From assembly GCA_017962605.1 (NCBI GenBank), contig JAGCUY010000138.1:1-45226 (forward strand): a stretch of 45,226 bases of DNA, in the 5' to 3' direction. The notes under the pieces are model-generated. The model did no database searches. It was not told the DNA's origin and saw only the letters and a list, made by a program, of their open reading frames with translations. Positions 27,476 to 35,068 of this stretch are shown here, one piece after another. The translations under genes and the position numbers were made by a program. The stretch comes from Kiritimatiellia bacterium. Lineage in GTDB: Bacteria; Verrucomicrobiota; Kiritimatiellia; RFP12; JAAYLN01. Position 1 is the first letter of the stretch. Every line of letters starts with the position of its first letter.

Positions 27476-28897
27476 ATGATTGGCAGAAAAAACGAAATCG
27501 CCATGCTACAGGAAGTGCTGGATTCGGAGCAATCCGAGTTCGTGGCGCTATACGGGCGCAGGCGTGTCGGCAAGACGTTCCTAGTCACGGAGTTCTTCAA
27601 CGGCAAGTTCGCGTTTCATCATTCCGGGTTGGAGAATGCGACGCTTAAAGCCTCGTTGTCGAGTTTCAGGGAAGCGTTGCGTCATCAAGGGCATCCGAAA
27701 TGTCCTCGCTTTTCGACGTGGATTGAGGCGTTCTCCGAACTTGAGACGCTTCTTGAGAATATGCAATGCCGCCGAAAAGTTGTATTCCTTGACGAGATTC
27801 CGTGGTACGACACGCCAAAATCTGGTTTTCTGACCGCGCTGGAGTCGTTCTGGAACGGCTGGGCTGCGGTTAGGCGCGACATTGTGCTTGTGGTGTGCGG
27901 AAGCGCTACGACATGGATAGTAGAAAAGATTCTCCGCAACCGTGGAGGCCTTCACAATCGCGTTACCCGTCAAATGCCGGTTGCGCCGTTCACGCTGCTC
28001 GAATGCGAGGAGTTTGCCCGCTACAGGGGGCTTTCGTTCGACCGCCGCCAAATCGCCGAATGCTATATGGCTTTTGGCGGCGTAGCCTATTACTGGAGTT
28101 TGCTTCGTCCGGGTTTGAGCGTCGCCCAGAATTTCGATTTTCTGTTCTTTGGCGAAGCAGACGAAATGCGGGGAGAATACAATCGCCTCTTCGCATCCCT
28201 TTTCAAACGCCCTACCCGCCATTTCGCCATCGTAGAGACCCTCGGCAGACGGCAGTCTGGAATGACATGGACTGAAATCCGAAAAGCCGTTCCGGGCGGT
28301 GCGGGTGAGGATACGACCAGATGTCTTGAGGAACTATGCGCATGCGGCTTCCTTCGACGCTATTCGATGATTGGCCGTGTAAAAAAAGACGCGATATACC
28401 AGCTTATCGACCTCTTCACACTTTTCCATTTCCAGTTTCTGAGGAATTGCGACGGCGTGGACAGGCATTTCTGGACGCTGGCGCAAAACACTCCCGCCCT
28501 GAATGCATGGCGTGGCCTTGCATTCGAGCGCCTTTGCCTCTGGCACCTCCCGCAGCTGCGGGCCGCGCTTGGGATTTCAGGCGTGCTGACGAGCGCATAT
28601 TCGTGGCGGGGCCGCAAGACGGATGACGGAGACAGCCCAGTCCAGATCGACCTTCTTCTCGACCGCCGCGACGGCATAATCAATCTATGCGAAATGAAAT
28701 ACTCCTCCGCGCCCTACTAGCTGGACGGCGAGGAGGTTTCGAAACTTGCCAAGCGCGTGTCGCAATTCATTAAGCAGACTGGGACGCGCAAGGCCGTTTC
28801 GCCAGTTCTTGTCGCCGCCGCCGGCGTCAAGCGGAACATCTATTCCGGCAACGTCAATTTTGTCGTCACTCTTGACGACCTTTTCCGGGAAGCATGA
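27476..28897 (+). pseudogene. ATPase_2/DUF234-type ATPase interrupted by in-frame TAG at 28718
   Basis: From ATG 27476 the first 414 codons give an archaeal-type ATPase: Walker A GRRRVGKT (27-34), Walker B VVFLDEIPW (about 104-112), a VVCGSATTWIVEKI sensor-like segment, a winged-helix region and a PD-(D/E)XK-like domain (QIDLLLDRRDGIINLCEMKYS). At 28718-28720 a TAG stops translation right after KYSSAPY. The same frame continues with LDGEEVSKLAKRVSQFI and LVAAAGVKRNIYSG to TGA at 28897, 58 residues that complete the domain. Homologues usually run APYxL... without a stop. It is therefore a recent nonsense allele or a readthrough gene. The truncated 414-residue product would lack the end of the nuclease-like domain. 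Such ATPases are often mobile orphans of unknown role. Confidence 0.8.
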
Positions 28898-28994
28898 ATG
28901 TAGAGGAAAGGAGAAACGGCGTTGGCGAACTTCTGGATGGAAAGGCATAGAGGCCAGGCAGGTTGCCGACTGCGTCCTGTCGGCAATAGCCTGA

Positions 28995-29297
28995 ATGACT
29001 TTACCTTTCATCCGCGAACACGCCGCCGCCGGCCGCATGTCCACCTTCAACATCCTTATCGACGCCTCCGGCCGCATCAACCAAGCGAACGAGACGCAAG
29101 TGTTCCGCACCGTAATCTTATGGGAGAATGGCGAACCTAAAATATCATGGGAGCCGAAACTTGCGCCTGATGAGGAAGCGAAGAGGGTTTACACCGAAAT
29201 CGGCAAGACGAACCTCACCGACGAGGGCTGGACGGAGATATCTCCTTCCAACCGCGACGGTATGAGATTCTTCAAGGTCAAGGTGGAGATGAAGTAG
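28995..29297 (+). pseudogene. chimeric remnant: fucosidase-like tail joined to a secreted-protein C-terminal domain
   Basis: The 100-codon frame starts with a copy of the fucosidase-like tail (FIREHAAAGRMSTFNILIDA, 29010-29087). It then switches at about residue 32 to VFRTVILWENGEPKISWEP and ends LTDEGWTEISP...RFFKVKVEMK. That second part matches the next small frame (29432-29641) and resembles the short terminal domain of large secreted PVC proteins (YxxxGKxxLTDxxWT...FFKVxVxM). It has no credible start or SD, so it is treated as a recombination scar, not a gene. Confidence 0.6.
29010..29087 (+). repeat. 78-nt direct repeat, copy 2
   Basis: See copy 1 at 27107-27184. This copy lies 113 nt downstream of the completed ATPase frame. 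Confidence 0.8.
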
Positions 29298-29324
29298 TAG
29301 GGCGACGCCCGCAATACTCCCCCA

Positions 29325-29368
29325 GTCGGATTCTCCGACAGCCCCCTCTCGGAGGGGGGCTTGTTTTT
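29325..29368 (+). terminator. tandem hairpins with T-tract
   Basis: GTCGGA-TTC-TCCGAC (29325-29339) is followed by AGCCCCCT-CTCGGA-GGGGGGCT (29340-29361) and TGTTTTT. The second hairpin plus T-run is a good Rho-independent terminator. Confidence 0.75.
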
Positions 29369-29431
29369 GGGCGACGCAAATTTTGATAGACTACGGCGCG
29401 GAAGGATTGCGAGACTCGTTTTTGTTTCCGC

Positions 29432-29641
29432 TTGGAGAAGGCGTTCCGCACCGTAGTCTCGTGGAAGGACAGCAAGCCGGTAATAGGTTGGGAGTTGGAC
29501 TTGAACGAGGGCGGGACGAGGCATGAGCGCGTCTATCGCAAGTTCGGCAAGGTTCAACTTACCGACAAGAACTGGACGCCGATTGATGACGGCGACGAGG
29601 CCGACTTCAACTTCTTCAAAGTATCGGTTGATATGAAGTAG
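29432..29641 (+). pseudogene. second remnant of the secreted-protein C-terminal domain
   Basis: The 69-codon frame (AFRTVVSWKDSKPVIGWELD ... GKVQLTDKNWTPIDDG ... FFKVSVDMK) is clearly homologous to the last two thirds of 28995-29297. Both end in FFKVxVxMK and a TAG. With no signal peptide and no upstream domain, it looks like the 3' end of a deleted large secreted protein. Confidence 0.55.
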
Positions 29642-29659
29642 CGGCACGACGGTGCGCGG

Positions 29660-29684
29660 CTGAAAGGTTGAAGGGTTGACAAGG
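29660..29684. repeat. degenerate GTTGAAAR array
   Basis: CTGAAAGGTTGAAGGGTTGA contains three imperfect octamer units, related to the arrays at 16431, 39331 and 42084. Confidence 0.45.
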
Positions 29685-29737
29685 ACAAGGAGGAATGGGA
29701 ATCTTCATTGTCCGTCAATGTCAATGCCAGTATTTCA

Positions 29738-29830
29738 GCCACAAAGGGCACAAAGGGCACAAAAGAGAGTTTTAGCCGTGAAGAACGTGCAAAACATGTA
29801 GATCTTTGTGGACTTTGTGTTCTTTGTGGC
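29738..29830. repeat. inverted pair of CACAAAGGG nonamer arrays
   Basis: The left arm 29738-29763 (GCCACAAAGGGCACAAAGGG and six more bases) and right arm 29805-29830 (TTTGTGGACTTTGTGTTC and eight more) are inverted copies matching at 22 of 26 positions, with a 41-nt loop. A short minus-strand frame through it is not a credible gene. Confidence 0.65.
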
Positions 29831-29902
29831 AAAACATGACATGGTTGTTTCTATATTAAATTGTTTTCCAAATAGTTCGCATGTGGAAGGTGGTGTGTGG
29901 TG

Positions 29903-29908
29903 TATAAT
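29903..29908 (+). promoter_or_regulatory. -10 box upstream of the 29940 glycosidase gene
   Basis: TATAAT lies 31 nt before the ATG, preceded by GTG as in GGTGTATAAT at 15062. There is no clear -35. AGGA (29929-29932) is the likely SD. Confidence 0.5.
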
Positions 29909-29939
29909 AGTATGCGTCAGCAACGCCTAGGAACTATCC

Positions 29940-32900
29940 ATGTATAAGCCCCTTTCCACAATAGCCGCAATCATCGCCCTTGCCCTTCTCGCGTCCGCCG
30001 CCCCGGCGGCGGACGCGCCGGCGTCGACGGCGTTCTCCGCAGTCGGCCGCGTGGAGTTCTCGCAGGGCGGGAGGCTGACGGTCGGCAACGACATTCTAGC
30101 CATCTCAACGCCGGACTATGGGCGGCAGATCGAGAACACCGACGTCGCCATGAATGTCGAGCTTTACGCGATGGGGCAGCGCACCTCCTGGAAGGGCCGG
30201 CACATCGAGATCGAGAAGTTCCTCGAACCGCAGGGCGACAACTCCTTCACCGTCACCTGGGCGCTCGACCTCAAGCCATGCGGCGAGGCGGCGGTCGCCA
30301 ACCTCTGCATCGAGGTGCCGCCCGAGGTATTCGACGACCTGCCGCCGCAGCCGCCCCGTCGGCCCGACGCCGATGGCGTCTTCCGCCTGACTGGACTCTT
30401 CGGCGGCATCGAGGCGTCCGTGGCGGGGAGCGATGGCGAGTGGTTCTTCGAGGACTTCCGCAAGGCCGCATGGTCGGGCCGGTTCCGCTTCCGCTGCCGC
30501 GTCCCCTACACTGGCCTTGCGCCATGGAAGGGCCGCCTGTCGATGAACTTCAAGGGAACGAAGGCCGCGCACCGCGCCTTCCGCATCCTGGATGTCGCCT
30601 CCGCCGCGAACACGGGCCTGGTGGACGAGATTGACGGCGACCGCGAAGGCGGCTGGACCGACCAGGGGCGCAACGACCTCTCGGCCCTCGCCGGCGGCGC
30701 GGAGCTGCTGAGCCGCTTCGTGCCGCTCCGGGTCGTTCCGCGCGCGATTGTCCTCGCCGGCGGCGAACGCACATATTTCCCGACGGAGTCCGGCGAAATC
30801 CAAGTCGGGGCGAAAATCCGCCGCCTCGACTTCCTCCATGCAGTCGCCTGGGCGGGCGCACCTGGAAGCGTCGCCTTCAAGTACCAGGTGCGGTATGCCG
30901 ACGGCACGCTTGCGGAGATACCCGTCGTCACTGGCGAGGACGTGAACAACTGGCACGGAGTCGTCGAACCCACGCGCGGCTATGTCGCCTGGGAGGGCGC
31001 GAACAGTTCCTCTTCGCTTTCACTCCACCATTCACGCTGGGTGAACCCGTCGCCGGAAAAGGAGATTGCCTGGGTAAAGGCGCTCGGCAACCCGGACGGC
31101 GGCGCCGTCCCGATGGTGCTGGGCGTGACGGCGCTCGATGCGGGGAAAGTCACGGACCGGCAGTTCCGCGCGCTGGAGAATCTTTTCCAGAACAAGCCGC
31201 GCAACGACGTCGATACCTCGGCGTGGTATCCGTGCGGGCTTCCGTGGGGCGGCCCGGGAAAGACAATCGCAACGGGAACGGCACTCGACGCCTCCGCCGC
31301 GCTGGCGGCGTCGGAGTCCGCGTTCGACCGCCACGTCTGCGGCGACTACGGACGGCTGGTGGCTGTCGGGGACCATCTCGAGTTTGAGCGGCGGCCCGGC
31401 GAGCGGGTGGCCATCTGGGGCGTCAACCTCGCCTCCAACGCCTCCTCGCCGCCGAAGGACCTTGCGCAGGGAATCGCCGACAACCTCAAGCGGCAGGGCG
31501 TGAACATGGTGCGGTTCCACAAGTTCGGCTGCCACCCCGGCCGGCAGATGGGCAAGGACGGCCTGTTCCTGCCCGATCTCCAAGATAGAATGGACTACTT
31601 TGTGTCGATTCTGAAGAGGTCCGGCATCTACGTCTATATCGACTGGGAGGACGAACTCGCCTTCCCGGAACTTGCAGGACGGTGGCCATACAAGAGGGGG
31701 CTCATTTGGGCGCCCGTGTTCATGCCGTCGTTCCGGGAACGCGAACGCGACTACGCGCGGGCCCTATTCGGGCATGTCAATCCCTACACAGGGCTTTCCT
31801 ACGCCGACGACCCAACAGTCGCCTGCATCGAGATTCTGAACGAGGCCGACCTCTGCACCGTCGTAAACGGAAATCCGCGCCGCGCGCTCGACCCGGAGTT
31901 CTACGACGAACTCGACCGGCAGTGGCGGGAATGGAACGCGGCGCGGGGCCGTTCCGAGGTGAAGTCCATCGCGGACGACGTCGGCAACCCCGACCGGCTA
32001 CGGTTCGCGACCGACGTCCAGCGCGAATACCAGCAGTCGCAGCGCGCCTTCCTGCGCGACGAGCTCGGCTACCGCAGACTCGTCACCGGCAACAACATCG
32101 TCCAGCACGCCTACGCGGCGACCGCCATCGACGACGGCATGGACTTCGCCGGGCTCCACGGCTACGTCGGGCACGTCCCCAGCTACTTCAACTCGCCCTA
32201 CGACAACGCGTCGGCCGTCAGGACGGCCTCGCCGGGAATCCCGTTCCTCGGGCAGACCTGGGCGCGTCCCGCCGACAAGCCCTACTGCTTCGGGGAGTGG
32301 AACTTCTGCTATCCGAACGACTACCGGTCGGAAGGGTTGCCCTTCACCACGGCGATGATGGCGCTCCAGGGGTGGGCCATGTCGCTCTTCTACGCCTTCG
32401 AGGGCCCAATGACCTGGGGCGACTGGGAGCATTTCCGGACCTGGGGTCTGGAGGGCATCTTCGCGTGCGGTGCGGGGATGGATCCGAGCACGTGGGGGCT
32501 TACGGTCCCATGCGCAATCGCCTTCCGTCGCGGGGACATCAAACCCTCCGGGAACACCATCGCCGTGAGCCATTCGCGCGACGAACTTCTGGAGATGGGA
32601 AATCCATTCCTGATGCGGCAAATGCAGTTCTCATGGATGTTCATGTTCGGCCGGGTCTATACCGAAATCACGGACAAGTTGGACGAAACCCGCTGGCCGA
32701 TGAAGCGCGAGCCTGGACTCGCCGAATGGGACGAAATCAAGGCCGTCGCCAAGAGCCTTGGGATTGAGGGAGTGACGGGCGACTACCTTACGAGCGACAC
32801 GGGCGAACTGAGGAAGTTTGTCGGCGACGGACTCTTCCTGCTGGACACGCCGCGCAGCAAGTTCGCCGTCGGCGACCTCTCGTCGATGGGGCGCGACGGG

Positions 32901-33284
32901 CGAGTCCTGTCGGGCGTCGAAGTCAAGTCGCCGGAAACCTTCGCCGCGCTCACCTTGACCAGTCTCGACGCGGAGCCGACGCCAGTCGAGCGGGCGAGGC
33001 GCGTCCTCGTCTGCCTCGTGGGCAATTCGCGGAACGAGGCGGCGGTGATACAGGGCCGCACCATCATAGACCCCGGCTGGGAGAAGAGCCGCGCCGTGCT
33101 GGCCGAACCGCTGGAGGCGACGCTGTCGTTCCCGTCCTCGCCTAGCCCGATCAGAGTCTTCAAGCTTTCGACACGCACGGGAGAACGCCTGGGCGAACTC
33201 CCGGTAAACGCCGACGGCAGCTTCACCATCCCGAAATCGGCGCACACTATCTACTTTGAGGTTGTCCGCGACATTGGTGCGTGA
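29940..33284 (+). CDS. exported clan GH-A (GH5-like) glycoside hydrolase
   Basis: The 1114-residue product begins with a signal peptide (about 1-25, SAAPAADA). An N-terminal beta-rich half (to about 440) is followed by a TIM barrel: RVAIWGVNLASNASSP, IADNLKRQGVNMVRFHKF, MDYFVSILKRSGIYVYIDW. The acid/base is in ACIEILNEADL (E635) and the nucleophile in KPYCFGEWNF (E786), the GH5-type arrangement. A C-terminal beta domain closes the protein, which ends FEVVRDIGA without the surface motif. It appears to be a stand-alone unit. Substrate unknown; a cellulase/mannanase-like beta-glycanase is the likeliest class by inference. Confidence 0.8.
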   Translation: MYKPLSTIAAIIALALLASAAPAADAPASTAFSAVGRVEFSQGGRLTVGNDILAISTPDYGRQIENTDVAMNVELYAMGQRTSWKGRHIEIEKFLEPQGDNSFTVTWALDLKPCGEAAVANLCIEVPPEVFDDLPPQPPRRPDADGVFRLTGLFGGIEASVAGSDGEWFFEDFRKAAWSGRFRFRCRVPYTGLAPWKGRLSMNFKGTKAAHRAFRILDVASAANTGLVDEIDGDREGGWTDQGRNDLSALAGGAELLSRFVPLRVVPRAIVLAGGERTYFPTESGEIQVGAKIRRLDFLHAVAWAGAPGSVAFKYQVRYADGTLAEIPVVTGEDVNNWHGVVEPTRGYVAWEGANSSSSLSLHHSRWVNPSPEKEIAWVKALGNPDGGAVPMVLGVTALDAGKVTDRQFRALENLFQNKPRNDVDTSAWYPCGLPWGGPGKTIATGTALDASAALAASESAFDRHVCGDYGRLVAVGDHLEFERRPGERVAIWGVNLASNASSPPKDLAQGIADNLKRQGVNMVRFHKFGCHPGRQMGKDGLFLPDLQDRMDYFVSILKRSGIYVYIDWEDELAFPELAGRWPYKRGLIWAPVFMPSFRERERDYARALFGHVNPYTGLSYADDPTVACIEILNEADLCTVVNGNPRRALDPEFYDELDRQWREWNAARGRSEVKSIADDVGNPDRLRFATDVQREYQQSQRAFLRDELGYRRLVTGNNIVQHAYAATAIDDGMDFAGLHGYVGHVPSYFNSPYDNASAVRTASPGIPFLGQTWARPADKPYCFGEWNFCYPNDYRSEGLPFTTAMMALQGWAMSLFYAFEGPMTWGDWEHFRTWGLEGIFACGAGMDPSTWGLTVPCAIAFRRGDIKPSGNTIAVSHSRDELLEMGNPFLMRQMQFSWMFMFGRVYTEITDKLDETRWPMKREPGLAEWDEIKAVAKSLGIEGVTGDYLTSDTGELRKFVGDGLFLLDTPRSKFAVGDLSSMGRDGRVLSGVEVKSPETFAALTLTSLDAEPTPVERARRVLVCLVGNSRNEAAVIQGRTIIDPGWEKSRAVLAEPLEATLSFPSSPSPIRVFKLSTRTGERLGELPVNADGSFTIPKSAHTIYFEVVRDIGA

Positions 33285-33343
33285 CAACTGCGCGGTAGGT
33301 CCTGTCGTCGGTTAGCCCAGACATCTCCGCCACCTTAAGGGAT

Positions 33344-33422
33344 AGTGGCTCATTTTTTCGCGGAAATCGCTGAAAAGTGGCTCATTTTTTTGCATAAATT
33401 CATAAAAAGTGGCTCATTTTTT
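33344..33422 (+). repeat. three direct repeats AGTGGCTCATTTTTT with exact 32-bp period
   Basis: Copies start at 33344, 33376 and 33408. The 17-nt intervals differ in sequence. The last copy ends 11 nt before the -35 box (33433) of the DUF4143 ATPase. The period equals about three helical turns, putting the sites on one DNA face. Confidence 0.85.
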
Positions 33423-33432
33423 ACACATCCCA

Positions 33433-33461
33433 TTGACCGAACGCATGGGAAGTGGTAGAAT
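33433..33461 (+). promoter_or_regulatory. promoter of the AAA/DUF4143 gene
   Basis: TTGACC (33433-33438), a 17-nt spacer and TAGAAT (33456-33461). TAGGAG (33473-33478) then precedes ATG 33487, which settles the start against upstream ATGs. Confidence 0.75.
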
Positions 33462-33486
33462 TATAGTGCGTAATAGGAGAATTCAA

Positions 33487-34845
33487 ATGGGAGAATATCT
33501 TTCACGGAAAATCGATGAAGCCCTTGCCACATGGCATCGGGGAAGCGACAAACTTCCAATTCTGCTCAACGGCGCGCGACAAGTCGGCAAGACAGAGTCC
33601 ATACGCCATTTCGCCGCCCGGAACTACGAGAACTTCATCGAGGTGAATTTCGTCAAACAGCCCCAATTCAAGAATATTCTCCTCGATGGGTATTCCGCTG
33701 ACGCAATTGTCAAGCGGATGAGCCTACTTGATCCGTCGCTGCAATTCCAACCCGGAAAGACACTCCTTTTCTTTGACGAAATCCAGGACTTCCCCGACAT
33801 GGCCACATCACTGAAGTTCTTCCACGAGGACGGACGTTTCGACGTCATCCTCAGCGGAAGCCTTCTGGGCATACACTACAAGCGCATAAGCAGCATCGCC
33901 GTCGGCGCGAAGAAAGACATGACGCTGCGTTCATTCGATTTTGAGGAATTCCTCAACGCGCGAGGGTATGGCCCAGACTTCATCGAACGAATCTATTCCC
34001 ATGTCGCCGAATGCCGCCCTTTCGACAAGATGGAGGAGGGTATCCTGCATGGGCTGTTCATGGACTTCTGCATTCTCGGCGGCATGCCCAAGGTCGTTTC
34101 GCAATTCGTGTCAAAAGGAACATTCGAGGGGACGCTCGACACGCAGCGCGGAATTCTCAATGACTACCGCGACGATGTCCGAAAATATGCCGAAGGTCTT
34201 GACCAGACCCGCATCCTCAATGTCTTCGACAACATCCCCCCGCAACTAGCCAAGGAAAACAAAAAATTCCAAGTCTCAAAAGTTGCGCGCAACGCGCGCT
34301 TCGCCGACTACAAGGGTTGCGTGGAGTGGCTGAAGGACGCCGGCGTCATCAACCTTTGCCACGCAATGCCGTTTCCCGCTCTTCCCATCAAGGGAAACTA
34401 CGATCCGGACAAGTTCAAGATTTACATGGCAGACACGGGCCTGCTCGTCGCGCAACTCGACGACGAGGCGCAACAAGACCTCAGGGCCAATGAAAATCTT
34501 GGGGTTTACAAAGGCGGCCTCTATGAAAACATTGTCGCCGACGCACTGGCAAAGCAAGGCTATGCCCTCGTTTACTTCAAGAAGGACGACTCCACCTTGG
34601 AGCAGGATTTCTTCGTCCGCACGGCACGGCATCTCATCCCTGTCGAAGTGAAGGCGGCGACAGGGTGTGCGCAAAGCATGCGGACGCTCATCAAAGGCGA
34701 CAAGTATGAAGACATCTCATGGGGAATCAAATTCCATGGGGGAAACATCGGCATGGCCAATGGTATTTTGACACTGCCCTACTACACGGCGTTTCTCCTG
34801 AAACGGTTCCTGTCCGAACATGGTGAAGAGCTATTTGCAGAATAG
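33487..34845 (+). CDS. AAA_14/DUF4143 family ATPase
   Basis: The 452-residue product (start fixed by promoter and SD) has Walker A GARQVGKT (29-36), Walker B TLLFFDEIQDFP (about 94-105), a VILSGSLLGIHY sensor segment, the FDFEEFLNARG segment typical of this family, and a C-terminal DUF4143 domain (MADTGLLVAQL, GGLYENIVADALAKQGY, EQDFFVRTARHLIPVEVKAA) that resembles a PD-(D/E)XK nuclease fold. These ATPases are abundant orphan genes of unsettled function, possibly in selfish or defence-like modules. It is AT-richer than its neighbours and has its own promoter and upstream iterated repeats, suggesting independent acquisition. The ATPase at 27476 belongs to a related but distinct family. Confidence 0.85.
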   Translation: MGEYLSRKIDEALATWHRGSDKLPILLNGARQVGKTESIRHFAARNYENFIEVNFVKQPQFKNILLDGYSADAIVKRMSLLDPSLQFQPGKTLLFFDEIQDFPDMATSLKFFHEDGRFDVILSGSLLGIHYKRISSIAVGAKKDMTLRSFDFEEFLNARGYGPDFIERIYSHVAECRPFDKMEEGILHGLFMDFCILGGMPKVVSQFVSKGTFEGTLDTQRGILNDYRDDVRKYAEGLDQTRILNVFDNIPPQLAKENKKFQVSKVARNARFADYKGCVEWLKDAGVINLCHAMPFPALPIKGNYDPDKFKIYMADTGLLVAQLDDEAQQDLRANENLGVYKGGLYENIVADALAKQGYALVYFKKDDSTLEQDFFVRTARHLIPVEVKAATGCAQSMRTLIKGDKYEDISWGIKFHGGNIGMANGILTLPYYTAFLLKRFLSEHGEELFAE

Positions 34846-34867
34846 ACAGGTATCCCACACGGCGATT

Positions 34868-35009
34868 TGCTAGAATGGGATTCATGCAAACCCGAGTCCA
34901 CGCCAGTCGAATCCCGACGATCCTCTACGTCGATTACCTCCACAAAGACGCGCTTGTCCGCAACTACGACTGGTATGTGGATGCCGGCCACGGCAAGCCA
35001 TTCGCGTAG
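34868..35009 (+). pseudogene. copied promoter and 5' end of the XylR-like regulator, chimeric 41-codon frame
   Basis: TGCTAGAAT (34868-34876), a 7-nt gap and ATG 34884 repeat the arrangement at 8993-9009. The first 17 codons (MQTRVHASRIPTILYVD) match the regulator's start (MQTRVQASQPPTILYVD) at the DNA level through 34933. Then the sequence diverges to YLHKDALVRNYDWYVDAGHG and stops at 35009. It is either a small chimeric peptide gene or a broken paralogue with a working leaderless promoter. Confidence 0.6.
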
Positions 35010-35068
35010 CTGCTTCGTTTCCCCCGCCGGCCAACCCCTTGATTGTCGTGGCAGGCGCCGTACTTCCG

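Noticed and set aside
28718..28720. General reassignment of TAG to an amino acid
   Set aside because: TAG is the natural terminator of several genes here (for example 3384, 6931, 19273), with no extension of recognisable protein beyond it.
29735..29923. Small minus-strand frame with FATKNTKSTK and FCALCALCG
   Set aside because: It is the translation of the CACAAAGGG repeat arrays and lacks an SD.
33344..33422. Possible minimal CRISPR array
   Set aside because: Three 15-16-nt repeats with 17-nt intervals are too short for CRISPR repeats and spacers, and no cas gene is near.
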